This document shows positions 15,654 through 23,081 of a stretch of 33,523 nt of DNA, piece after piece. The first letter of the stretch is position 1; each line of letters starts with the position of its first letter. Made by a program: the position numbers and the translations under genes. Below the pieces are notes generated by a model, which saw only the letters and a list, made by a program, of their open reading frames with translations, did not search any database and had not been told where the DNA came from. Source of the DNA: Methanimicrococcus sp. OttesenSCG-928-J09 (GTDB taxonomy: Archaea; Halobacteriota; Methanosarcinia; Methanosarcinales; Methanosarcinaceae); NCBI GenBank assembly GCA_030266245.1, contig JAJDHP010000009.1:1-33523 (forward strand), read 5' to 3'.

Positions 15654-16010
15654 TGTACTTACCCATGCAAAACTAATTACACAGCTACCTTACCGCGACC
15701 GTTACGGTCTGCTGCTACTGCCACCTACTGCTGTCACTCACTCTGCTAGCCTGCTGTCACTACTGCTTACTTCCGGCAGTCTGTGCACGTGTTCTGCACC
15801 ATTTTTACAAAATTATCAAAAAGGCGATATGATTTCTCATTTCTTTTTTTATTACATTTACCTGCCCACGCAAAACTAATTGCCACAGCTACCTTACCGC
15901 TACCGTTACAGTCTGCTGCTGCCGCCTACTCTGTCATTCACTCTGCTAGTCTGCTGTCACTACTGCTTACTGTCGGCAGCCTGCGCGCGCGAACTGCACC
16001 GGTTTAACAA
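15654..16010 (-). repeat. Two tandem copies of a ~202-bp unit with GCA-rich tail
   Basis: Both copies contain, in plus-strand reading, CCCATGCAAAACTAATT or CCCACGCAAAACTAATT, then CAGCTACCTTACCGC, then a CTG/CTA-rich tail with CTGCTGTCACTACTGCTTAC. The corresponding points are 15663 and 15865, so the period is about 202 bp. On the minus strand this reads as GCA-rich DNA leading into the GCATGGGCAGG-type motif, the order seen beside the 26-bp array at 27281-27760. Confidence 0.8.
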
Positions 16011-16053
16011 AAAATAAGAAAAATCGCCTCTGATTTTTCAATTTTAAAAAAGA

Positions 16054-17130
16054 TTATTGTTTTTGAGCAAAATAAATCCAAGAATCGTAATTCGTGCCTT
16101 CATCCCGATTATCAATGATTTCGCCATTGATTCCCTGCTCTTTCAAATAATCGGCAACCCACTTCGCTTCATGCTCTTCCCGAAGCGTGAACAAAAAATA
16201 ACCGTCGGGTTTGAGCATCTTTACAGCTTCGTCAGCGATTGAAAACCAAATATTTTTATTGAATTCATAAACAGTTCCGATCATGAAACCGATGACGGTG
16301 TCAAAATGACCGGCATTCAGATTTTTGGAAAGCGCCGTCGCATCCATTATGATTGTGCGTTCCGGCTTTAAAACGCCATGAGACAAACCGATGCAAATGT
16401 CTTCGGCATTAATATCAATGCAAAGAGGATTGACATTTTCATCATAAAGAGCCAGTGTTGACATGCCGTTGCCGCAGCAGATTTCCAAAATGTTTGTCTT
16501 CGGCTCTAAAAATTGCGGCTGCATTTGTTTTATTTTTTGAATCGTTGCGGTTGCTTTTGAAACGCGCGCGGGCGAATAAACCGAATCGTAAGACGGCAAA
16601 TATTGACTTTGATTTGCTTCTTGGAAAAAAGCGAGCGCGGATTTTGAATAATATTCCCGAATGTCGTCGGCAAGCTCTTCATTTGAAATTTCAATTTGAT
16701 AAGTCGGACAATTTAAAGTCGGCGATTTTGAAATCAAATTCGGAAGAATTGAGAAAAAGGCGGATTTGGTTTCAAGATCAGATACTGCCGGCGTAAATAC
16801 CAAACAATTTCCGGTGTCCGGAAGATTCGGGTTGCCGGACGGCTGTCTTTCAATCATCACAAAACCTGTGATTGACGCCTGTGCGCTCTGCCGAATAAAA
16901 GTGTCGGTGTCAGCCGGATTTTTGTCAAACATCGGCGTATTTTCATGAAGCAAAAGCACAGTTTCAAAACCAAATTGACCGGCCATCTTCATTTCAACAA
17001 GTTCTTCCAATTGCGGAATTCCGGCATAAAGAAAACGCTGGCCGGCAAAATCATCTTCCGTCAGATAAAAAGAAGCGTCAATACCGAGCTTTTCCAAAAA
17101 TAAAGAAGATAAATTTGACATTTTCATCAT
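16054..17130 (-). CDS. Class I SAM-dependent methyltransferase
   Basis: A 358-residue protein with a C-terminal Rossmann methyltransferase domain. Motif I ILEICCGNGMS spans 214-224, D239 in LCIDI is the likely ribose-binding acidic residue, and MDATAL followed by FDTVIGFMIGT matches the middle motifs. The end of the fold is seen in VKMLKPDGYFLFTL. The N-terminal 200 residues are a separate domain without a motif I recognise. Substrate is unknown. Three ATGs cluster at the start (17130, 17127, 17121). A GGTGA precedes the first by one base, so the second or third may be the real start. The gene is oriented with the membrane protein and rfcS. Confidence 0.85.
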   Translation of the reverse strand: MMKMSNLSSLFLEKLGIDASFYLTEDDFAGQRFLYAGIPQLEELVEMKMAGQFGFETVLLLHENTPMFDKNPADTDTFIRQSAQASITGFVMIERQPSGNPNLPDTGNCLVFTPAVSDLETKSAFFSILPNLISKSPTLNCPTYQIEISNEELADDIREYYSKSALAFFQEANQSQYLPSYDSVYSPARVSKATATIQKIKQMQPQFLEPKTNILEICCGNGMSTLALYDENVNPLCIDINAEDICIGLSHGVLKPERTIIMDATALSKNLNAGHFDTVIGFMIGTVYEFNKNIWFSIADEAVKMLKPDGYFLFTLREEHEAKWVADYLKEQGINGEIIDNRDEGTNYDSWIYFAQKQ

Positions 17131-17267
17131 TTCACCGCGAACAATAAATTATGAAATTTTATGAATTCAATGGGTAAATAAAGAGCAGATAAAGAGTAAA
17201 TAAAAAGCAAATAAAGGATAGATTAAGAATTAATAAAGGATATGGGTCAAAAAAATAAAGGTGAGGT

Positions 17268-17789
17268 TCAAGAGAACCAACCGAAAATAACATCCAAAAT
17301 GTGGATTCCTGAAATCGTCAAAAACGTTACGATAATGCCTGCAATGATAACACCGGCTAAAATTGAAAGAAACGCGTTCTTAAACGGATATTTTAAGACG
17401 AGCGCGGCGGCAGTTCCGGTCCAGGCGCCTGTCAGCGGAAGCGGAATCGCGACAAACGTCATCAGCGCTAAATCTTTGTATTTTTCAACGCGCTCATTTC
17501 CTTGTTTTTCGACACGATTGAAAAGCCAGTCAAAGAATTTGGCGAAAAGCTTGCTGTGCTTTGACAAGAATTTGGAAACCGGATCAAGGAAATAGAAAAT
17601 GATTGTTACCGGAATCATGTTGCCGATAACAGCCAGTACAAACGCCAAAACCGGATCCATTCCGTAAAGACCGATGGCGACCGGAATTGCGCCGCGCAAT
17701 TCAATTACGGGAATCGCGGAAATTACAATGACAACAAGCCACGGCGGAAGCCATTGAAATAAATCTACGAAAAATGAAACAAAATCCAT
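17268..17789 (-). CDS. Small integral membrane protein, Sm_multidrug_ex (COG2426) family
   Basis: A 173-residue membrane protein with about four hydrophobic segments, near 18-38, 46-68, 107-131 and 139-163. The family hallmark ELRGAIPVAIG is at 30-40 in the first segment, and PLPLTGAWTG lies before the later segments. The family is named for small multidrug export, but I know of no firm transport assignment for archaeal members. The ATG is preceded by GGAGCG with a 7-nt spacer. It lies 88 bp after rfcS and 137 bp before the methyltransferase on the same strand, compatible with a loose operon. Confidence 0.88.
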   Translation of the reverse strand: MDFVSFFVDLFQWLPPWLVVIVISAIPVIELRGAIPVAIGLYGMDPVLAFVLAVIGNMIPVTIIFYFLDPVSKFLSKHSKLFAKFFDWLFNRVEKQGNERVEKYKDLALMTFVAIPLPLTGAWTGTAAALVLKYPFKNAFLSILAGVIIAGIIVTFLTISGIHILDVIFGWFS

Positions 17790-17877
17790 CTTTTAGCGCT
17801 CCTGGTTATGTATATTGCATTTTATATCTGCATATTATATTTGCATATTAATTTGCATTTTATGTATTCATTGCATT

Positions 17878-18840
17878 TTATGAATTCTTTCTGAGCAGCG
17901 CAAAATGAGCGACGAGCGCTTCTAACTGAATTTTTTCATTCGCGCCTTCCGAAATTCTGAAATCGGTTTCACCGACAGCGTCAATGAGGTGAATCATTTC
18001 AGTGTCGCTCAAATCTTCGAGTTTGAAAAGCGCACGATAGATTTGATTCATAACGTCATCAGCTGACAAACCTTGATCAAAAACCAAACTGTTCAGCTTT
18101 TCACGGGCATTTTTAAATTCGCCGGCCAGTGCCGTTTGAATTAAATCCAAAACTTCTTCGGGGCGCGCAGTTGCCGTAATTTTGTAAACGGTTTCCTCAT
18201 CAATATCTCTTTGAATGAAAGCGGCCGCCTGCAAAGAATTGACGGCTTTTCTCATGTCGCCGCCGGAAACATAAACAAGCGCTTTTAAGCCGCCTTCGGT
18301 AATTGTCAGACTTTCGGTGTCTGCAATGAAGCGGACGCGCTTTGAAATCGCATCATCCGTTAAACTGCGGAATCTGTAAATCGCGCAGCGGGACTGAATC
18401 GGTTCAATAATTTTTGACGAATAATTACAGGAAAGAATAAAACGGCAGTTACTGCTGTATTTTTCCATCGTTCTGCGAAGCGCGGACTGCGCATCATTTG
18501 TCAGCGCATCGGCTTCGTCTAAAAAGATAATTTTAAAAGATGCGCCGCCGATCGGGGCCGTTTTGGCAAATGTTTTGATTTTATTTCTTACAATATCAAT
18601 ACCGCGCTCATCAGACGCATTCAATTCCGTAAAATTTTCAGCCCAGAATTCACCGAACATTTCACGCGCGATTGAAACGGCGGAAGCTGTTTTGCCGACG
18701 CCCGGCGGACCGGTAAAAAGAAGATGCGGCAGATTCTTTGATTGAACATAAGATTTCAAACGCTCAACCGTTTCCTCCTGGCCGAAAACATCGTCCAGCT
18801 TCATCGGGCGGTATTTTTCAACCCAAATTTCTTCTCTCAT
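17878..18840 (-). CDS. rfcS: Replication factor C small subunit
   Basis: Clamp-loader ATPase subunit that, with the large subunit, opens PCNA and loads it on primed DNA. The 320-residue length is normal. Visible landmarks are the RFC N-terminal WVEKYRPMKLDDVFGQE, Walker A GPPGVGKT at 44-51, Walker B DEAD at 108-111, the arginine-finger SRC motif at 150-152, and sensor 2 GGDMRKAVNSLQ. All catalytic residues are present, so this is an active-type subunit rather than a degenerate paralogue. The ATG has GAGGA about 8 nt upstream. nreA, whose product carries a PCNA-binding motif, lies about 2.6 kb away, a suggestive but not proven replication/repair association. Confidence 0.97.
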   Translation of the reverse strand: MREEIWVEKYRPMKLDDVFGQEETVERLKSYVQSKNLPHLLFTGPPGVGKTASAVSIAREMFGEFWAENFTELNASDERGIDIVRNKIKTFAKTAPIGGASFKIIFLDEADALTNDAQSALRRTMEKYSSNCRFILSCNYSSKIIEPIQSRCAIYRFRSLTDDAISKRVRFIADTESLTITEGGLKALVYVSGGDMRKAVNSLQAAAFIQRDIDEETVYKITATARPEEVLDLIQTALAGEFKNAREKLNSLVFDQGLSADDVMNQIYRALFKLEDLSDTEMIHLIDAVGETDFRISEGANEKIQLEALVAHFALLRKNS

Positions 18841-19354
18841 AAATAAATCCTCTAAATCTAATGAATCATCTAAATGAATTTAAGCAATCTAATGAATCTA
18901 ATTTAACCAAATCAAACCAAAGGATACTATATACTTTTTTCGAACATTATAAAGCAACCGCCGTTTGCGCAGAAACAGAATGCAGATGCAGAATCTGAGT
19001 CGGCAGCAGCAAGCAGCAAACAGTGCAGATGGCAGCAAGCGGCAAATGATAAGCGGCAAATAGCAAGTGGCAGCAGCAAGCAGTAAGTGGCAAGCGGTAA
19101 GTGGCAAGCGGTACTGACGGCAACAGTAAACTGATAGCAGTGACGGCAGACCGCAGCAATAGCAAGCAGTAGTAATTGCAGGCAGTAGAAGCAATAGTAA
19201 GCAGCAGCAAGCAATAGCAACCAGCAGTACTAATTATATAGTAAGCAGTGGCAGCAGACAGCAGGAGCTGAGTCCGCAGACTGCATCAGTAAAAAGCTGC
19301 GCGGGATGAAAGCGGCCTGTAAACGGATAGCAATCAGCGCCAATTCAGCTGCAT
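18841..19354. other. Gap with degenerate GCA-rich repeats
   Basis: A 514-bp stretch between rfcS and the 459-residue DAC-domain gene. From about 18990 to 19270 it is made of irregular GCAAGCAG, GGCAGCAG and GCAAGCGGTAAGTGGC-type pieces without a fixed period. The vocabulary matches the GCA-rich tails at 15654-16010 and 27281-27698, including AGTAAGCAGTRG. Reverse-strand frames here stay open only because the complementary strand is poor in stop codons. The first 100 bp before rfcS are AT-rich and may hold its promoter (TACTATATACTTTTTT near 18925). Confidence 0.65.
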
Positions 19355-20734
19355 TCAGCCGACATAAGTTATCAGCTTTCCATGTCTGTAAATTGAAATC
19401 GGTCCGTCATCCGAAACTTTAACGGCAATGCCGTAAATGCTGGCATTCCAGGCGGCTGTGCTTCTTGCGCCCGGCAGAACTTCCAAATTCTTAAGACCGT
19501 GTTCATTCAGACGGATTTCATCGGGCTCGCCGATCATACAGGACACATCCAATACTTCGCCGTTCTTGGAAATGACGACTGCGCCATCTACTTTGGCGGC
19601 AGCCATTATTATTTTGCGATGAATTTTATGAGTTACATTCAATCCCTTGACAGTGTTTCGGAGGGTTTCGTTCACTCTTTCACTTTGACAGTAATCGGGA
19701 ATAATTTCATCTAAAATTTCTTCGTTTTCCGGAATAAAAATAAGCGTTCCTTTCCGTTCGTAAGATAAATCCAGAACCAATCTCAATATGGAAAGCGCGA
19801 TGTGTTTTTCAACAAATTTGGAAAGCGTAATGTGAATCGTAGAATAATTAACGTAATGCCACTTGCCTTGTGTTTTATGGAAAAGTGTTCTTTTCGGAAG
19901 AATCACATAAATGCTTCCGTTTTCGGAAGTCATCATGATAAACGTTTTCGGCGGCATTCTGGCAATCAAAGGAATCAAATCTTCATGAGGCGCCAGCAAT
20001 GTATTTTGTTCAATTTCCTCTTCCGTTAATGTCGGTTCAGGCATCGTAAACATACCGAAAATGTCGCCGTTTTCACCGTAACCCGCAATTCCGACTGTGT
20101 TTTCGCTCATGGAACCGCGAATCCATTTTTCTTCCATAATTCCTTTTTCAAACGGAACCGGCTGCGTGAAAGGCATAAAACTGTCCGAAAGCGTCTGCAG
20201 AATACATTCTTTCTTTTTCGCCATCAGCATACAGAATGTAAACGGTTTATTTTCATATTGAAGATGCGTGCTGTTTTCGGCAATCTGAAGCCATTTGATC
20301 ATCGGATTCGTGCTGAATGAAGAAAACTTAGCGATCGCGCGGCTGAATTGACTTTGCTTCAAGGTCATCCAAACTTCAGAATGTTTCTCTTGAACCGGAA
20401 TAATCGTAATATCGTCATTAAAAACCTGGCAAAAATGATCGCCGAATATCAAATCAATTTCCTGAACCTCATTTAAAAGTGAAATAAAATAACCGGCGGC
20501 GACTTTCTTTTCAGGTCCGCTTTGATATAAAACAGAAATCAATCCGTTTCGACCGGCGCTCCAAAAAAGATGAACCGTTTCTTTATTGCCGAATATTTCA
20601 AGCTCATTCCGAATTTCATCTGCCGTCAGCGTTTGAACACTTTCAATCGGAAAAATATATTTTAACGAAGTGATGAGCTCGGCCTTTGTTTCTTCACTTT
20701 CAAATCTTTGCATATAATTGGAAAATAATCTCAT
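19355..20734 (-). CDS. DAC (DisA_N) domain protein with unrecognised N-terminal region
   Basis: A 459-residue protein whose last 150 residues or so match the diadenylate cyclase (DisA_N) fold: LDLSYERKGTLIFIPE, then VDGAVVISKNGEVL with an intact DGA at 383-385, then LPGARSTAAW and ISIYRHGK near the end. The second catalytic motif, normally R-H-R, reads R424-S425-T426, so phosphate contacts expected for catalysis are changed. Residues 1 to about 300 show no domain I can name. It could be an inactive or altered DAC, a c-di-AMP or nucleotide sensor, or one half of a heteromeric enzyme. It is transcribed divergently from a DacZ-type gene, with 463 bp between. The ATG lacks a strong ribosome-binding site. 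Confidence 0.75.
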   Translation of the reverse strand: MRLFSNYMQRFESEETKAELITSLKYIFPIESVQTLTADEIRNELEIFGNKETVHLFWSAGRNGLISVLYQSGPEKKVAAGYFISLLNEVQEIDLIFGDHFCQVFNDDITIIPVQEKHSEVWMTLKQSQFSRAIAKFSSFSTNPMIKWLQIAENSTHLQYENKPFTFCMLMAKKKECILQTLSDSFMPFTQPVPFEKGIMEEKWIRGSMSENTVGIAGYGENGDIFGMFTMPEPTLTEEEIEQNTLLAPHEDLIPLIARMPPKTFIMMTSENGSIYVILPKRTLFHKTQGKWHYVNYSTIHITLSKFVEKHIALSILRLVLDLSYERKGTLIFIPENEEILDEIIPDYCQSERVNETLRNTVKGLNVTHKIHRKIIMAAAKVDGAVVISKNGEVLDVSCMIGEPDEIRLNEHGLKNLEVLPGARSTAAWNASIYGIAVKVSDDGPISIYRHGKLITYVG

Positions 20735-21034
20735 TGATTAAATATTCTTTTTCGCAGCAGTTGACAAAAATTGAAAACTCAATTATATCGAAATAATCAG
20801 ATAAATCGTATAATAATCGGAAAATCAAATTAAATCAAAAAAACCAATTAAATCAAAACTCAATTAAATCGAAATATCGGATTAAACAAAATAAAATTGA
20901 ATTAAAAATTGCGTAATATTAAAAATAGAATTTTATTTTTAAGCTCATTTTTAGTTTATTGTCGAAAATTTAGAACAGTTTATCGACAGACTCTTGAAGC
21001 GGATACTGAAAAAAACAAGATTTGAACTAAAAAG

Positions 21035-21043
21035 TATATATAA
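21035..21043 (+). promoter_or_regulatory. Possible TATA box of the dacZ-type gene
   Basis: TATATATAA preceded by AAAAAG and located 163 bp before the ATG. Initiation 25 bp downstream would leave a leader of about 135 nt. Judged by sequence alone. Confidence 0.4.
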
Positions 21044-21184
21044 AAGAAAATTGCTTTTAAAATATATAGAGCAAAATTCTGATTAAATCTGTAATTTAAA
21101 TGCTGAAATATAAGACAGCAAAAAACAAACAAATATGATTCTAGTTTTGAACATTTGCTTTTCACAGAATTAAAAGTCATTTTT

Positions 21185-21190
21185 GGTGAT
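21185..21190 (+). promoter_or_regulatory. Ribosome-binding site setting the dacZ-type start
   Basis: GGTGAT stands 7 nt before the ATG at 21198 and overlaps the in-frame TTG and GTG codons just upstream, so the ATG is the likely start. Confidence 0.7.
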
Positions 21191-21197
21191 TGACAAA

Positions 21198-22175
21198 ATG
21201 GATGAAATAACGGATATATCGGAAATAAAAACAAATGTGGAAACTCCGATTTTTAATGCTTCCGCCTCTGACGATCTTTGCGGCATCCTGTTAAAAGATA
21301 CGGTCGTTCATATCGCAAAGCTGATGGGAGCCGTGGCTGTCTTTACTTTTGGAAACATCGACACCAAAACCTTCAGAGACTTAGATGTTCCCGTTATTGA
21401 TATCACCCAAATTAAAACAATTATTGAAAAGTTAACGTATTTGAAAAACGAAGATCAATCTCAGCTTCGCGAAATTTCTGACGCCATTCGAAATGAGGCT
21501 GACAAAAACGCGTCTCTTCTGATGAGCGCCGCTGCTGTAGAATACAGTTTGGGAACAATTGACTGCGGCATTGTCATCGGTTTGATTCGTACTCAGGACT
21601 CATATTCGCTTGTCGTTCACAGCATGGAAGAAAATGAGACGGTTCAAGTGGTTCGCGAATGTGAAAAGCGCGTCACGCCCGAAACATTCAGAAGCGCACT
21701 TCATTTATCTTTGAATATCGCAATGAAGGGCCGCGAAGGCAAAAAAGTAGGCACCGCTTTCATCCTCGGCGACGAAGAAGAAGTTTTGGAAAGATCACAT
21801 CAAATGATTATCAACCCGTTCCGCGGTCAGGATCCCAATTTCGAAGTCAATATTAACAAGAAAGAAAATTGGGAAACAGTCATGGGATTTGCCCAGCTCG
21901 ACGGCGTGTTCATCATATCAGAATCCGGCAAAATTCTCTCAGCCGGCCGCTATTTAGACGTAGATACACGCGACGTTCATATTGAAAAAGGACTCGGCAC
22001 CCGTCACCTCTCATCCGCCTCCATCACCAGAGATACAAATGCAATCGCGATTGCCGTTTCAGAATCAGGCGGAACAATTCGCGTTTACATGGACGGCAAA
22101 GAAGTCATTTATGTAGAGCCGAACGCATCGCTTGTTCAAGTTGACGGCCAGAATGTGGCAAGCCGATCTTTTTAA
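21198..22175 (+). CDS. dacZ: DacZ-type diadenylate cyclase
   Basis: A 325-residue protein with the layout of archaeal DacZ, which makes c-di-AMP from two ATP. The N-terminal 150 residues form an alpha/beta domain rich in valine and isoleucine (VFTFGN, DVPVIDITQ), as in DacZ proteins. The DAC domain runs from about 165 to 310: LHLSLNIAMKGREGKKVGTAF, LDGVFIISESGKIL with DGV at 235-237, and GLGTRHLSSASIT with RHL at 269-271. Canonical motifs are DGA and RHR, so both are altered by one residue. V for A is mild, but L for the second arginine may affect phosphate binding. It is divergent from another DAC-domain gene and ends in a clear terminator-like hairpin. Confidence 0.85.
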   Translation: MDEITDISEIKTNVETPIFNASASDDLCGILLKDTVVHIAKLMGAVAVFTFGNIDTKTFRDLDVPVIDITQIKTIIEKLTYLKNEDQSQLREISDAIRNEADKNASLLMSAAAVEYSLGTIDCGIVIGLIRTQDSYSLVVHSMEENETVQVVRECEKRVTPETFRSALHLSLNIAMKGREGKKVGTAFILGDEEEVLERSHQMIINPFRGQDPNFEVNINKKENWETVMGFAQLDGVFIISESGKILSAGRYLDVDTRDVHIEKGLGTRHLSSASITRDTNAIAIAVSESGGTIRVYMDGKEVIYVEPNASLVQVDGQNVASRSF

Positions 22176-22192
22176 TGACTTTTTTGTAAATG

Positions 22193-22213
22193 AAAAAACG
22201 GCGGTCGTTTTTT
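22193..22213 (+). terminator. Terminator-like hairpin after dacZ
   Basis: AAAAAACG (22193-22200), a 5-nt loop, and CGTTTTTT (22206-22213) form a perfect 8-bp stem ending in a T run, 18 bp after the stop codon. Confidence 0.7.
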
Positions 22214-22344
22214 CAACCTTTTTTAAAACTTGGAGCAGCTCGCGCGCGTGAGACGAGAGACATAATGATCAGCAGAAATATTACTGCGGCGGCAGCCGCA
22301 AAAATCGCGAAGCGATTTTAAATGCAAATCGCCCTCCCACTGCA

Positions 22345-22416
22345 AAACTAAAAACAGACTCCAAGTGGGAACTAAAAACAGACTCCAAGCGGAAAATTAA
22401 ACCTGACACCAAATGG
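22345..22416 (+). repeat. Three 24-bp satellite units
   Basis: Units at 22345-22368, 22369-22392 and 22393-22416 end in CCAAGTGG, CCAAGCGG and CCAAATGG. They are in exact 24-bp phase and carry CAGACTCC or CTGACACC, related to the left-edge array. A degenerate reverse copy of the GCATGGGCAGG-type motif (CCCACTGCAAAACTA) lies just before them at 22336-22350. Confidence 0.85.
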
Positions 22417-22507
22417 TTGCGTCTGACGCCGGCCTTCGGCGGCGCAGCCGTAAAAATTGCGAAGCGATTTTTCAGTAAACGCCTGATGAAATCTTAGGCG
22501 CAGCCAT

Positions 22508-22549
22508 AAAAAATCGTGAGCAGCCCGAAGGGCAGCGAAACGATTTTTT
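22508..22549 (-). terminator. Hairpin overlapping the pyrI stop codon
   Basis: Outer arms AAAAAATCGT (22508-22517) and ACGATTTTTT (22540-22549) enclose an inner GCCC/GGGC stem. Read on the minus strand the structure ends in a T run, as expected for a terminator. It overlaps the stop codon (22548-22550). Confidence 0.65.
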
Positions 22550-23081
22550 ACTCAATAAATTGAATCAATTCTTCCGTCATCACACTTTCACAGAAAACGC
22601 ATCTTAAAACAAGCGATTTGACTTTTTCGTCAGCGGCAACTGCAAATTTAGATTCAATCGGTTCGCTGTTTGTGATACAGTTCGGATTGATACATCTGAC
22701 AATTCCGCAAACATAATCGGGCGTTTGGATTTTTCTTTTTTCGATGACTTCGAAATCACGAATAATGTTGACGGTCGCCTTGGGAGAAATGAGAGAAATC
22801 GCGTTGACTTCTTTTTCCGTTAACTCGCGGCCTTCGATTTTGACGACATCTTTGTCGCCGCGGGAACTGCCGGCATTCATAACGATGCTGACCGTATTGG
22901 TGAAATTTTCGCCGCCGCCGAGAATGCTGATAACATTCAGCGCCTGACCGGCTGTAATGTGATCGATGACGGTGCCGTTTTCAATCGCTTTGATTCTCAG
23001 GTCGTTTTTGTCGCCGAGCTTGTCGGATCTTTTCTTATCTGTTTTATCAGTACTTGTTCCTTCAGTTTGGAGCGCGCTCAT
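22548..23081 (-). CDS. pyrI: Aspartate carbamoyltransferase regulatory chain
   Basis: Regulatory subunit that binds nucleotide effectors and joins PyrB catalytic trimers into the allosteric complex. The 177 residues exceed the 153 of E. coli because of a charged N-terminal extension of about 25 residues (KTDKKRSDKLGDKNDL). The regulatory domain begins at RIKAIENGTVIDHI. The C-terminal zinc domain has four cysteines: C130, C135, C161 and C164. The ATG overlaps the pyrB stop codon as ATGA, so translation is likely coupled, and GGGAGGG stands upstream. A hairpin covers its own stop codon. Confidence 0.96.
   Translation of the reverse strand: MSALQTEGTSTDKTDKKRSDKLGDKNDLRIKAIENGTVIDHITAGQALNVISILGGGENFTNTVSIVMNAGSSRGDKDVVKIEGRELTEKEVNAISLISPKATVNIIRDFEVIEKRKIQTPDYVCGIVRCINPNCITNSEPIESKFAVAADEKVKSLVLRCVFCESVMTEELIQFIE

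Larger units (their letters stand above)
15310..16053. other. Gap between convergent genes with composite repeat
   Basis: This 744-bp region between the ends of nreA and the methyltransferase has no gene. It contains a twin stem-loop element (15355-15550), an AT-rich stretch with TATTATTCAATG (about 15553-15564), and two tandem copies of a roughly 202-bp unit (about 15654-16010). Its order mirrors, in opposite orientation, that of 27281-28023. Confidence 0.8.
20735..21197. promoter_or_regulatory. Shared upstream region of two DAC-domain genes
   Basis: A 463-bp, very AT-rich divergent promoter region. At about 20822-20893, variants of AATTAAATCAAAA recur with a period near 17 bp, a possible binding-site cluster. 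A good TATA candidate for the plus-strand gene is at 21035-21043. Frames of up to 84 codons on the minus strand look like chance. No gene is present. Confidence 0.5.
22176..22547. other. Gap between convergent dacZ and pyrI
   Basis: A 372-bp region with no gene but several hairpins: 22193-22213, 22286-22299 (GCGGC and GCCGC), 22301-22319 (AAAATCGC, GAA, GCGATTTT), 22452-22472 (similar, one G-U pair), and 22508-22549. The recurring GCGAAGCGATTTT suggests copies of one terminator-like module. Three 24-bp satellite units lie at 22345-22416. Confidence 0.75.

Noticed and set aside
18898-19220. Three overlapping Cys/Leu-rich minus-strand frames
   Set aside because: Composition artefact of the GCA-rich tract; all three frames are open and none has a start signal.
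20980-21234. 84-codon hydrophobic minus-strand frame
   Set aside because: It overlaps the dacZ start and its promoter region, is dominated by AT-rich codons, and has no ribosome-binding site.
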